Source of the DNA: Pleodorina starrii
Taxonomy: Eukaryota; Chlorophyta; Chlorophyceae; Chlamydomonadales; Volvocaceae
NCBI GenBank assembly: GCA_030267565.1
Contig: BRXU01000067.1
Span: 1 to 64,000 of the forward strand
Length of the DNA: 64,000 nt
Reading direction: 5' to 3'
This document shows, piece by piece, positions 53,750 through 61,959 of this stretch; the stretch's first letter is position 1; the number at the start of each line of letters is the position of its first letter. A model generated the notes under the pieces. The model ran no database searches. It had not been told where the DNA came from and saw only the letters and a list, made by a program, of their open reading frames with translations. The translations under genes were made by a program, and so were the position numbers.

Positions 53750-54343
53750 TCAGATAGTCGTCGCTTGAGGTAGCTCCCGGATCCGCCGGTAGAGGGTGGC
53801 TCGGGACATCCCGAGGTCGCGGGCGACTTGGGTGGCCGGCTCCCCGCCGTCGATGAGCCGCAGGGCATTGCGGATCTGGGAGTCGGTGAAGGTCTGGCGC
53901 CGGCCGCCGAGGTCTTTCCCGGCAGCACGGCGTTTGGCCACCGAGTCGGTGATCCGCTCCCGCTTGATCTCCAGCTCCATCTGCGCCAGAGCAGCCATCA
54001 CGGTGAACACCATCGAGCCCATCGGGGTCGCGGTGTCCACGTCTCCTCCACCAAGGTTGAGCACCCGCAACCCGGCACCTCTGCCCCGCAGCGCCTCGGC
54101 GAAGGTCAACATGTTCTGCGTCGACCGCCCCAACCGGTCCAACGTGGTGATGACCAAGGTGTCGCCATCTTCGAGCGCGGCCACCGCCTTGTCGAAAGCC
54201 GGACGTGACGCGCGCCCTCCAGACACTCCGCTGTCGATATAGATGTCATCGCGTCGCACGCCTGTGTTCAGCAGGTCAGCCACTTGACGGTCTGCGTCCT
54301 GTTGCCGCGTCGACACGCGCGCACACCCGATCAGCTTCCCCAT
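53750..54343 (-). CDS. Serine recombinase (resolvase/invertase family)
   Basis: A 197-residue site-specific recombinase. The N-terminal catalytic domain has the active Ser in LIGCARVSTRQQDADRQVAD, the GVSGGRASRPAFDKAVAALE region and LVITTLDRLGRSTQNMLTFA; the C-terminal HTH is AGKDLGGRRQTFTDSQ and RDLGMSRATLYRRIREL. ATG at 54343. It lies immediately outside the Tn402-like terminus at 54447 and may resolve or invert a nearby site. Confidence 0.85.
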   Translation of the reverse strand: MGKLIGCARVSTRQQDADRQVADLLNTGVRRDDIYIDSGVSGGRASRPAFDKAVAALEDGDTLVITTLDRLGRSTQNMLTFAEALRGRGAGLRVLNLGGGDVDTATPMGSMVFTVMAALAQMELEIKRERITDSVAKRRAAGKDLGGRRQTFTDSQIRNALRLIDGGEPATQVARDLGMSRATLYRRIRELPQATTI

Positions 54344-54446
54344 GTCCACCCCATCTGTCTCGCAACCAACGTTGAGTATCCGATTCTAGGGGCACAGATA
54401 AAACACATAGGTGCGAGACACTGGGTGCCCCGGAATCTTGCGGGTG

Positions 54447-54471
54447 TGTCAGTTTCCGAAGTCGGCTGCAC
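54447..54471 (+). repeat. Tn402/Tn5053-like 25-bp terminus, left
   Basis: Starts TGTCAGTTTCCGAAGTCGGC and resembles the class 1 integron/Tn402 terminal repeat (TGTCGTTTTCAGAAG...) at about 21 of 25 positions by eye. Two more weak repeats of the TTCCGAAG type follow inward. The partner is at 58432-58456 in inverted orientation. Confidence 0.55.
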
Positions 54472-54521
54472 AGACTTCCGAAGTCCTCCGCAGCGTTATC
54501 AGAAGGTCCCGTCAAAGGATC

Positions 54522-54662
54522 CTCGTTTCCGCCGACATCACGGCACAGTGCGAAACGATGCTCGACAACGTGGAGACCTTGCTGGGCGAAGTCGGGCTCG
54601 AGCTGAAGCACCTGGTGCGCACGGTGCTGTATCTGACGGACGACGCCGACGTGGTGCGTTGA
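54522..54662 (+). pseudogene. RidA-family fragment
   Basis: The frame shows DNVETLLGEVGLELKHLVRT, typical of the middle of RidA/YjgF imine deaminases, and stops at 54662. Both the N-terminal part and the last third are absent, so it is a relic carried on mobile DNA. Confidence 0.55.
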
Positions 54663-54900
54663 ACACCGCCCATGGCCGCCGGCTGAGCATTCCCTACCCT
54701 GCACGGACCACTGTGCAAGTCGCCGGACTACCCCTGGGCGCCGCAAGTCCAGGGAAACGCCGTCGTGGCGTTCCTGTGACCGAGCCGTCGTCACCGCACA
54801 GGCGATGACACGTCCGGGCAGCAGGCGACGGTGCTGTTCTCCGGGACTGGTCACGTCGTGCGCGTAAGCCGGTAGGCCCGCGCACCGGTGCGGCTGGTGG
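54663..54900. other. 238-bp spacer, no gene recognised
   Basis: No convincing coding frame or hairpin. Likely decayed DNA between the RidA relic and the acetyltransferase. Confidence 0.4.
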
Positions 54901-55428
54901 TCAGTGCTCCAGCAGCTGGGCCATGAGGTACTCGTCGATGCATCGGTCCTGCCGCACCAGGGAACCACGACGTAGCCCCTCGACCTGATAGCCGTGACGC
55001 AGATAAAGGTTCAAAGCGCGCAGGTTGTCGGCCATCACGGTCAGCTCCAGACGCCTCAGGCCCCGCCGGGCCGCCTCGGCGCGAGAGCTCTCCAGCAGGG
55101 CCGAGCCCAGCCCTCGTGAGGCGTGGGCGGCGTCCACGCCAAGCGCCAGGGATCCCACATGTGCGACCCGCCGGTAAGGTGTGACCGCCACAGACAGCCA
55201 CCCCACGAGTTCAGCCGGCCCGCCGGATGGCCCGTGAGGGTCTTCCGCCACCAGGTCGAAGCTGCCGCGATTCCCCTGGGCCGCCAGGCGGTGCCGCAGC
55301 GGGCCGGGATCCGGGTGGCGTTCGCCCGGTTCGAACAGCATGAACGAGGACTGGTGGTCCAGGCGCTGCTGCAGCGTCAGCAGCGCCGGAGCGTCGTCAG
55401 GAACGGTCAGACGGATCATGCCCTCCAT
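54901..55428 (-). CDS. GNAT-family N-acetyltransferase
   Basis: About 175 residues with a clear acetyl-CoA loop (GVDAAHASRGLGSALLESSR) and the C-terminal NLRALNLYLRHGYQVEGL. ATG at 55428 has an AGGGGGC site, whereas a GTG at 55464 overlaps the resolvase stop. The two lie head to tail on the same strand and could be co-transcribed. The substrate is unknown; mobile elements often carry such antibiotic- or stress-acetylating enzymes. Confidence 0.75.
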   Translation of the reverse strand: MEGMIRLTVPDDAPALLTLQQRLDHQSSFMLFEPGERHPDPGPLRHRLAAQGNRGSFDLVAEDPHGPSGGPAELVGWLSVAVTPYRRVAHVGSLALGVDAAHASRGLGSALLESSRAEAARRGLRRLELTVMADNLRALNLYLRHGYQVEGLRRGSLVRQDRCIDEYLMAQLLEH

Positions 55429-55460
55429 GGTGCCCCCTGTCCCATGACGGCCGGCAACGC

Positions 55461-56093
55461 TCACGTGATCCGTCTCTGGGCCAGCAGCTTGGCCCCGTCC
55501 TCGCGCAGCTCACCCGTCGGGGAGACGTGGCGGTAAAGGGTCTGGCGGGTGACCCCGAGCTCCTTGCAGAGTTCCCCCACGTTGGTGCCCGGCTGTCCCA
55601 TGGATGCCGCGGCCAGCCGGACCTTGGCCGGGGTCATCTTGTACGGACGCCCGCCCTTGCGGCCTCTCGCCCGGGCGGAGGCCAGACCTGCGGTGGTGCG
55701 TTCGGAGATCAGCTCGCGTTCGAACTCGGCCAGGGCGGCGAAGATCCCGAACACCAGCTTCCCGGAGGCGGTGGTGGTGTCGATCGCCGCACCTTGACCG
55801 GTGAGGACCTTCAGCCCGATGCCGCGTTCGGTGAGCTCGTGCACCACGTTGACCAGATGGCGCAGGTTCCTCCCCAGCCGGTCCAGTTTCCACACCATCA
55901 GGGTGTCCCCGGACCGCAGAGCCTTCAGGCAGGCGGCCAGCTGCGGGCGGTCGTCCTTGGCCCCGGAGGCCTTGTCCTCATACAGTGCGCCCGCCTTGAT
56001 GCCGGCGGCGAGCAGCGCGTCGCGCTGCAGGTCGGTGGTCTGAGACCCGTCGGCCTTCGACACCCGCATGTACCCCACCAACACGGCGCTCAC
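55461..56093 (-). CDS. Serine recombinase (TnpR/TniR-like resolvase)
   Basis: A 210-residue resolvase. Active-site Ser in VLVGYMRVSKADGSQTTDLQ, then LMVWKLDRLGRNLRHLVNVV, EFERELISERTTAGLASAR and a C-terminal HTH (LCKELGVTRQTLYRHVSPTG). Similar in layout to Tn3/Tn5053-type resolvases. GTG start at 56093 is adjacent to the candidate res site. It lies within the Tn402-like termini, consistent with a TniR role. Confidence 0.85.
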   Translation of the reverse strand: MSAVLVGYMRVSKADGSQTTDLQRDALLAAGIKAGALYEDKASGAKDDRPQLAACLKALRSGDTLMVWKLDRLGRNLRHLVNVVHELTERGIGLKVLTGQGAAIDTTTASGKLVFGIFAALAEFERELISERTTAGLASARARGRKGGRPYKMTPAKVRLAAASMGQPGTNVGELCKELGVTRQTLYRHVSPTGELREDGAKLLAQRRIT

Positions 56094-56215
56094 CCTTCAT
56101 CACTTATACGGCCGTTTGCGTGACAGGACGAACGCAAACCCGGTGAAGCTGCATCACTGTCACTTAACCCGTTACTTATCCTACGTCCTGCAAACGGATT
56201 TATCGTGGCATTGTG
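56094..56215. promoter_or_regulatory. Candidate res/promoter region next to the resolvase
   Basis: Contains the inverted repeat GTTTGCG at 56114-56120 with CGCAAAC at 56133-56139, and a further TCCTGCAAACGGA at about 56187-56199. This layout is expected of a res site upstream of a resolvase gene. Recombination is not demonstrated. Confidence 0.45.
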
Positions 56216-56367
56216 TGACAGACCCCCAGGCGTTCGATGGCGCATTGGTGGATGCGTGTGTCGTAGGGCATGCAAGGCCTGACGGACAGCCGTGGCCGAG
56301 CGTGCTGTGCAATGACTACGCTGAAGACCATTGGAATGATCTAGAGACGTTTGGATGGGAGACCTTG

Positions 56368-56844
56368 GTGCCGTTCGAGGTGTTCGACAAGAGGATGACT
56401 CCGCTGGCGAAGGCGCCCAGTGTCACGATCCAGAAGCGGGGCGTGATCTCGCTGAACAAAGCCGCCCATGACCTGATGGGCGGCGCCGAAACAGTGGAGA
56501 TGCTCTACGACCAGGACCGTCAGGTCATGGCCCTGCGCCCAGCCGATGACTCGTCCCCGCATGCCTATGCGGTCCGCACCGGTTCCAAGCGCGGGCCTGG
56601 TCAAGCTATTGTCTCGGCCACCGCCTTCACGCAGCACTACGGGATCGACACCACCGCCACCAGGCGGTGGAAGCCGTTCGTCGAGGATGGCATGCTCTGC
56701 GTGGATCTCACACAGGAGGGCGTCGTCATCACCGGCAATCGCGCCAAGGCCCTGAGCGCGTCAAGCGCAGGCGAAGGCCTCGACGTCTCCACAGCAGATT
56801 CCCCCTCTGTTCCGCCGACGCAGAACAACGCCGACCGGCCCTGA
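56368..56844 (+). CDS. AbrB-like conserved protein, paralogue A
   Basis: A 158-residue protein, same length and alignment as 58600-59076. It has a swapped-hairpin-like first half (APSVTIQKRGVISLNKAAHD) and a second half with VSATAFTQHYGIDTTATRRW and EDGMLCVDL. I see a resemblance to AbrB/MazE-type DNA-binding proteins, not a firm assignment. GTG at 56368, aligned with the ATG of the paralogue and after GGGAG, is chosen over the longer frame from 56068, which overlaps the resolvase. The upstream TGCAATGACTACGCTG resembles the paralogue's promoter region. Confidence 0.65.
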   Translation: MPFEVFDKRMTPLAKAPSVTIQKRGVISLNKAAHDLMGGAETVEMLYDQDRQVMALRPADDSSPHAYAVRTGSKRGPGQAIVSATAFTQHYGIDTTATRRWKPFVEDGMLCVDLTQEGVVITGNRAKALSASSAGEGLDVSTADSPSVPPTQNNADRP

Positions 56845-57076
56845 GTCCCACCCGCACTGCAGCGGCATGAGGTCCTGACTGCCGGCAGCGGGGCGATTAC
56901 CTCCGCACGAGGCACCGCCATCACCCACACAGCATCCGGCACGCCCAGCAGGCCCGCTCCCCCATCCGGTCCCTCGACCGTCACGTTGTGCACAGGACTA
57001 TGGGACAACGCCACCGGTCGTGCACACGAGTATGGAAACCCAAGATGACCGAACTCGACTGCACACACGCGGGCCT
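56845..57076. other. 232-bp spacer, no gene recognised
   Basis: Ends with CCGAACTCGACTGCAC near 57050, which is loosely like the inner part of the Tn402-like termini, immediately before the IS3 left end. Confidence 0.4.
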
Positions 57077-57109
57077 TGACCCCGAATCGTGGACACGGTG
57101 TCGTTTCGG

Positions 57110-58018
57110 TTATGCCGCTTCCGTGAGCGTAGCGGAGGCGGCGGTTTCGTAGGCGTTCGGGGCGATGTTCCCGATCGCGGAGTGGCGTCGGCGGGTGTTG
57201 TAGCGGTTCGCCCATCGGAACACGGCCCGGTAGGCGGTGGGCGCGTCGGGGAACGCGGCGCGGCCTTCGAGCAGCTCACGCTTGAGGGCCGCGTTGAGGC
57301 TTTCGGCGAGGGCGTTGTCGGCCGATGAGCCGACCGCTCCCATCGACTGCCTCACCCCGAGCTGCTCGCACAGCGCTGCGTAGGACTTCGATGTGTAGAC
57401 CGAGCCGTGGTCGGAGTGGAACACCGCCCCGGCCAGCGTCCCACGCTCGCACCAGGCGACCTTCAGCGCGTCCTCGACGAGCTCGGTGCGCATGTGCCCG
57501 GCCATGGCCCATCCGGCGAGCTTCCGGGAGCCCAGGTCGATGCAGGAGGCGAAGTAGAGGTTCGTGCCGTCCTCGAGGGGCAGGTAGGTGATGTCACCGA
57601 CGTAACGGCAGCACGGCGCGCCGGTGCTGAAGTCGCGGCCGATCAGGTCGGGGAACCGCCTGCCGGACTGGTCCGGGATCGTGGTCCTCACGCGTTTGCG
57701 CAACCGGATCCCGGCCAGAGCGTGCTCGCGCATCACCCGGGCCACGCGCTTGTGGTTGACCCGGTCACCGGCCGGCACGTCCTCGTTGAGGTCGGCCGTG
57801 ATCCGGGGCGCGCCGTAGGCGCGGTCCCCGCCCCGGGCCGGGTCCTGCAGCACCCGGATCCGCGATACCAGCGCCGCGTCGGCCGCCGCCCTGGCCGCCC
57901 GTGCCGGCTCGGCGGCCAGCCAGGCGTAGAACGACGACCGGGCGATCTCGATGACCTCGCACAACCGCTTCACGCCCCAGGCGTCCTTGTGGTCCTCGAC
58001 GAACTGGAAGCGGTTCAC
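57110..58018 (-). CDS. IS3-family transposase orfB
   Basis: A 302-residue integrase-like DDE protein. The core has YVGDITYLPLEDGTNLYFAS, VFHSDHGSVYTSKSYAALCE (the second Asp is in this region) and NALAESLNAALKRELLEG (catalytic Glu). The start GTG at 58018 overlaps the orfA stop, typical of IS3 programmed frameshift to OrfAB. The 427-residue longer frame includes a shadow of orfA and is not a real N-terminus. Intact, so possibly active. Confidence 0.85.
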   Translation of the reverse strand: MNRFQFVEDHKDAWGVKRLCEVIEIARSSFYAWLAAEPARAARAAADAALVSRIRVLQDPARGGDRAYGAPRITADLNEDVPAGDRVNHKRVARVMREHALAGIRLRKRVRTTIPDQSGRRFPDLIGRDFSTGAPCCRYVGDITYLPLEDGTNLYFASCIDLGSRKLAGWAMAGHMRTELVEDALKVAWCERGTLAGAVFHSDHGSVYTSKSYAALCEQLGVRQSMGAVGSSADNALAESLNAALKRELLEGRAAFPDAPTAYRAVFRWANRYNTRRRHSAIGNIAPNAYETAASATLTEAA

Positions 58019-58344
58019 CAGTTCGTCTCCCCGGCGAAATACTTCGCCGCCTGGCGGAGGATGTCCCGCTTCTGGGCCAGCTTGGCCTGCTCGGCCCGCA
58101 ACGCCGCGTTCTCGGCCTCCAACCGGGCGATCCTCGCCCCCGGCGACTCCGGCCGGCCCTGCGTCGGAGCGGCCGTGGCCGCGCCCGCCGTCGTCCCGGA
58201 GCCGAACTTGTCGACCCATTCCTTCAACGCGCCCCGGGACACGCCCAGATCCGCTGCGATCCCTTTGAGCGTCGCGCCCGGGGTGGACTCGTACAAGTCC
58301 ACCGCCCGGCGACGGAACTCGTCGGTGTAGTTCTTCCTGGCCAT
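58015..58344 (-). CDS. IS3-family transposase orfA
   Basis: A 109-residue HTH subunit: KNYTDEFRRRAVDLYESTPG and IAADLGVSRGALKEWVDKFG are the helix-turn-helix, followed by a coiled coil (RLEAENAALRAEQAKLAQKR). It overlaps orfB by the TGA/GTG arrangement at 58015-58018, so the OrfAB fusion would form by frameshift there. Confidence 0.85.
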   Translation of the reverse strand: MARKNYTDEFRRRAVDLYESTPGATLKGIAADLGVSRGALKEWVDKFGSGTTAGAATAAPTQGRPESPGARIARLEAENAALRAEQAKLAQKRDILRQAAKYFAGETNW

Positions 58345-58431
58345 CCTTGGATTCTCGCTTCTCCCAGCATCGTGCTGGATTCCGCGTGTCCAAGATCAGG
58401 GGTCAAGCGCCCGCGCCATCACGGGCCTGAC

Positions 58432-58456
58432 CGTGCAGCCAACTTCGGAAAACGAC
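58432..58456 (-). repeat. Tn402/Tn5053-like 25-bp terminus, right
   Basis: On the complement it starts TGTCGTTTTCCGAAGTTGGC and differs from the left copy at about three positions. It is inverted relative to 54447-54471, giving a putative element of about 4.0 kb. No 5-bp target duplication is visible. Confidence 0.55.
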
Positions 58457-58599
58457 ACGGGCGAAAATTTTCCGGATGAGACGTCTCGCATCCCATGCCT
58501 TCCAAGACGCATGTCCCACACGACGGTGGGTGCTCCGACACTGACTGCAATGGCTACGATGCGCACGACAAGAATCAGGCGTGAGCTATAGGAGAAACA

Positions 58600-59076
58600 A
58601 TGCCGTCCGAAGTGTTCGACAAGAGAATGACACCACTGGCCAAGGCGCCGAGCGTGACGATCCAGAAGCGCGGGGTAATCTCGCTGAACAAGACAGCCCA
58701 CGACCTCATCGGCAACGCCGAGACAGTGGAGCTGCTCTACGACCGCGATCGCCAGGTGATGGCACTGCGCGCTGCCGATGACTCCTCCCCGCACGCCTAT
58801 GCGGTCCGGAGCGGGTCCAAGCATGGGCCTGGTCAGGCGATCGTTTCGGCCACTGCGTTCACCGCCCACTACGGCATCGACACCACCGCCACCCGGCGGT
58901 GGAGGCCCTTCATCGAAGACGGCATGCTCTGCGTGGACCTCACCACCGAGGGCACGATCATTACCGGGAATCGCACCAAAGCCACGGCATTGTTAGATTC
59001 GGACGAAACGGATGACTTCTCTGATAAGGATGCTTCGGTTGATTCACCGGTTGGGGCTCGTTCCGAAACCGCCTAA
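58600..59076 (+). CDS. AbrB-like conserved protein next to lsr2, paralogue B
   Basis: A 158-residue protein that begins MPSEVFDKRMTPLAKAPSVT after a strong AGGAG. Middle motifs GVISLNKTAHDLIGNAETVE and IVSATAFTAHYGIDTTATRR match paralogue A. The tail is divergent and acidic. It immediately precedes lsr2 (54 bp), so the two may be one transcript, and a partial copy of its end plus the leader of lsr2 recurs at 63864. A DNA-binding role is inferred from the AbrB-like pattern only. Confidence 0.65.
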   Translation: MPSEVFDKRMTPLAKAPSVTIQKRGVISLNKTAHDLIGNAETVELLYDRDRQVMALRAADDSSPHAYAVRSGSKHGPGQAIVSATAFTAHYGIDTTATRRWRPFIEDGMLCVDLTTEGTIITGNRTKATALLDSDETDDFSDKDASVDSPVGARSETA

Positions 59077-59130
59077 AACCCAGCTGAAGCACTACTCCCC
59101 TGTCGGGGAAGATTGAAAGGAACAGCCTTT

Positions 59131-59460
59131 ATGGCTCAGAACTTTGAGGTCCTTCTCGAGGACGATCTCGACGGCGGCCCCGCCGAGGAGACCGTGACCA
59201 TCGCCCTGGATGGCAAGGACTATGAGATCGACCTTTCCACCAACAACGCCGAGAAGTTGCGCGAGACACTGCGCCCCTACGCGGCCGCCGGCCGCAAGAC
59301 CACACGCAGCGGCGGCGCCCGCAGCACCGTGAATCGTGCGGCCAAGGGGGATCCGGACACCGCGAAGATCCGGGCCTGGGCCAAGGAGAACGGGCGCGAG
59401 GTCTCCGACCGGGGCCGCATCCCCCAGAGCATGCGGGGCACCTACTACGCCACCCACTGA
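59131..59460 (+). CDS. lsr2: Lsr2 nucleoid-associated / xenogeneic silencing protein
   Basis: A 109-residue protein. The N-terminal dimerisation domain has VTIALDGKDYEIDLSTNNAE, and the C-terminal DNA-binding domain ends with IRAWAKENGREVSDRGRIPQ, which contains the R-G-R-like AT-hook motif and the conserved W. Lsr2 silences AT-rich foreign DNA in actinobacteria. ATG at 59131 follows AAAGGAAC. Notably it lies immediately upstream of the most AT-rich DNA in the window, so it may silence that island. Confidence 0.9.
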   Translation: MAQNFEVLLEDDLDGGPAEETVTIALDGKDYEIDLSTNNAEKLRETLRPYAAAGRKTTRSGGARSTVNRAAKGDPDTAKIRAWAKENGREVSDRGRIPQSMRGTYYATH

Positions 59461-59520
59461 GCCACTTACAACACCATTTTTACAGCGGCACTTCGGCGCC
59501 CTTCTAAAAATCACTCTAGG

Positions 59521-61314
59521 ATGATTATGCCAAATGAAACGACTGAATTAACAGTTCAAGGGCAAGGAATACAGAACCTGTTTACCCTTTATTCAACAAA
59601 CACTTTTATGGTGAATCGCCGATACCAACGTAAATTAGTATGGGCTGTCGAAGAAAAAGAACGATTGATAGACTCAATCGCAAAAAATTTGCCCATACCA
59701 TTGATATTACTTGCAGAACATGCAGGAGAAAGTTCATCTGGATTTGAAATCATTGACGGGCTTCAGCGACTCAATACAATATTTTCATTTCTTGAAAATG
59801 AGTTTAGCTATAAGGGAAAGTATTTTGACCTAGAAACACTCGCCGACACTAAGTTTTTGCGAGACAATGGCGGGCTAGTTCAAAAAACACCGGTTCTAGA
59901 TAGAACCGAATGTCTAGCTATATCAAATTATCAGCTGCCTGTATCAACATACCGCTCGGCAACAGAGGCTTCTGTAGACGAAGTTTTCCGAAGAATTAAT
60001 TCTTCTGGTCGCAAACTTAGCTTGCAAGAAATTCGCCAGGCGGGGGTGACTTCCGACTTGGCAACTTTAGTGCGACGCTTGAGCGCATCAATCCGTGGTG
60101 ACGCTTCCATGTCAGACATTTTACCACTCAGTGAAATGCCAAAAATTAGCATCACTAGTCGTGATCTTCCCTACGGAATACAGAGCGATAATATTTTCTG
60201 GATCAAAAATGGAATCTTAGATCGCGATGCCGTAAGAGAATCCCGCGATGAAGAACTAGTGTTGGATATCGTCTTGGATCTTGTTCTCGATCCCATTGCG
60301 GTAAGTGGCAGTGATTATAGGAACTCAGCTTACGGTAGAGATTCAAAGACAACGACATCCTCGGATGTAGTTGCAGCTCGCCTCAATATTATAGGCGCGG
60401 AAAATATTTCTGAACGCTTCATTCTCACACTTGATTTAATACGTCAAATGATTGACCGCACTGAAACGCCTTGGTCCAAATGGGTTATTACTCAACAAAA
60501 CCCACGAGGGATTCCGCGCTACTTTCATGCAGTTTTTGTTGCGCTGTATGAGTTAATGTTTTCAGAAAATATGGAGGTCAGTGATCTTGAAGGCCTAAAC
60601 AGAGAACTAAAGAATTTTTGGGATCGAGACCTAACCATACCTGGCGGTGGAGGCACTTGGGGATCCAATCGCAAGCGTCCGCTTTTCGATGCCATTAAGG
60701 CACACCTTCGACCATTTTTTAAAAAACGTAACGACCCTCTTTCTGTGGCAATTCGGGAAGCAGCTACACAGTTCGAAATTGAACTTCAAATGTCACTGAC
60801 AGAAAAATCATTGTTCGAGCTTAAACAAGGTTTCACTAGGCTGGACGCTTCAAAACAGTTCGACGATGAAGCCTTCGAAAAAGTAATGCGAACTGCTAGT
60901 GCTATGGCGAATCATGGCAAATCGTCCAGTGGACTTATTATTTTTGGTGTGGCGGACGATGAAATTGATGCCCGACGAGTTGTCCAGATACACAAAATAA
61001 AGTCGTATCCGGTGGGTAGTTATCAGGTTACTGGCACCCAGCATGAAATTAAGCTTCTTAAAAGAACGACTGATGAACACCTTCGATGGCTGGTTGACAG
61101 AGTTAGAAGATCAAAGCTTGAGGAATCTTTCGCAAATCGACTCGCCGCAAGCCTTGAAGTATTCGATTACCATGGCTACTTAATTTGGACCTTATCACCA
61201 CAAGCTGGTGAAAATCCCACTTCATGGAATGGCCAATTTTTTGTGCGCCGAGGAAATTCCACCGTTGAGGTAACTGGTCAGGAGACGATGGAGCTTATGC
61301 GGCGATTTATTTGA
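59521..61314 (+). CDS. DUF262 and AlbA_2 (Schlafen-like) fusion protein, defence candidate
   Basis: A 597-residue protein in AT-rich DNA. Residues about 20-200 are DUF262 (ParB/Srx-like), with RRYQRKLVW (33-41) and IDGLQR (78-83), the nucleotide-binding or nuclease signature of GmrS-type proteins. Residues about 425-560 resemble the AlbA_2/Schlafen domain: LFELKQGFTRLDASKQ, then ASAMANHGKSSSGLIIFGVAD. DUF262 proteins occur in anti-phage restriction systems, and Schlafen domains in RNA-directed defence. Alternative starts are at 59521 and 59527. No membrane helix. Confidence 0.75.
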   Translation: MIMPNETTELTVQGQGIQNLFTLYSTNTFMVNRRYQRKLVWAVEEKERLIDSIAKNLPIPLILLAEHAGESSSGFEIIDGLQRLNTIFSFLENEFSYKGKYFDLETLADTKFLRDNGGLVQKTPVLDRTECLAISNYQLPVSTYRSATEASVDEVFRRINSSGRKLSLQEIRQAGVTSDLATLVRRLSASIRGDASMSDILPLSEMPKISITSRDLPYGIQSDNIFWIKNGILDRDAVRESRDEELVLDIVLDLVLDPIAVSGSDYRNSAYGRDSKTTTSSDVVAARLNIIGAENISERFILTLDLIRQMIDRTETPWSKWVITQQNPRGIPRYFHAVFVALYELMFSENMEVSDLEGLNRELKNFWDRDLTIPGGGGTWGSNRKRPLFDAIKAHLRPFFKKRNDPLSVAIREAATQFEIELQMSLTEKSLFELKQGFTRLDASKQFDDEAFEKVMRTASAMANHGKSSSGLIIFGVADDEIDARRVVQIHKIKSYPVGSYQVTGTQHEIKLLKRTTDEHLRWLVDRVRRSKLEESFANRLAASLEVFDYHGYLIWTLSPQAGENPTSWNGQFFVRRGNSTVEVTGQETMELMRRFI

Positions 61315-61360
61315 ACTATTTTCTGATTCGCTTTATCCATTCCTGATCGAACCTCGTCGA

Positions 61361-61400
61361 GGAACCCGGCTCACTAGCAATGGTGAGTCGGGTTCCTTTG
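61361..61400 (+). terminator. Terminator after the DUF262 gene
   Basis: GGAACCCGGCTCAC (61361-61374) pairs with GTGAGTCGGGTTCC (61383-61396) with one mismatch around an eight-base loop, then TTTG. It lies 47 bp after the stop codon. Confidence 0.7.
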
Positions 61401-61479
61401 CCCTGGACCATTGAAAAGCCGACCGAACTCGACCTTTTCTCCTATGGGAGATCGGCCGTTATCGGTTGAGATGTTCGGG

Positions 61480-61684
61480 TTAGGTGCGTACTGCGTTCTC
61501 GATCACTGCTCGAGCGCTGCCGTCCTGCTCGGTAAGCTTCTCGATCAGATCGGAGACGTCCTGGGCCACCCGCACACCGAGCTGGATCGTAGATTGCCAG
61601 CGTAGCCATCGGGAGTTCCACCGCCTGTGCCGCTTGTACCGGCGGGGTGGACACCACCGGTGTCGCGGGTTGGGGTGTCTTCAT
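61480..61684 (-). pseudogene. Frameshifted small plasmid-type protein fragment
   Basis: Starts MKTPQPATPVVSTPPVQAAQ at 61684; after a one-base shift near 61600 the frame holds IQLGVRVAQDVSDLIEKLTE and ends at 61480. About 68 residues. It resembles small ribbon-helix-helix or partition-associated proteins on plasmids, without firm assignment. It is probably a relic of a mobile element. Confidence 0.4.
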
Positions 61685-61959
61685 GTCCGGGGGGGGTGCG
61701 TTGTCGGCCGAGTCGATGTGCTTATCGGGTGTCGGGCTGGGCCAGCGGTGCTGTAAATCCTCATAAAGGCCAGCCGGCCAGCGAAGCACTTCAGAGATGG
61801 CCCCTTAAGTGGTTGCAGGCCACAGGACTGCCGGTAAGTCGCACAACAACCTGGCCACCGTGAAGTACCACCCACCGGCCGAGGGTAATGATCCCGGGGC
61901 CTCCACCCTATGTCGCTCTAGTGTCGTAGAACGGCCGATCTGTAGGGCATGATGTCAAC
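61685..61959. other. 275-bp spacer upstream of the AAA gene
   Basis: No gene recognised. It must hold the promoter of the AAA/TOPRIM pair, but no clear -10/-35 could be assigned. Confidence 0.35.

Larger units (their letters stand above)
57077..58404 (-). mobile_element. IS3-family element
   Basis: The imperfect terminal repeats begin TGACCCCGAATCGTGGACACG at 57077 (shown shortened) and TGACCCCTGATCTTGGACAC on the complement from 58404. Length about 1.33 kb. No clear target duplication was found. Confidence 0.8.

Noticed and set aside
57110..58393. A 427-residue single IS3 protein
   Set aside because: Its first 120 residues are orfA read in the wrong frame; IS3 elements use two overlapping frames with a shift near 58015.
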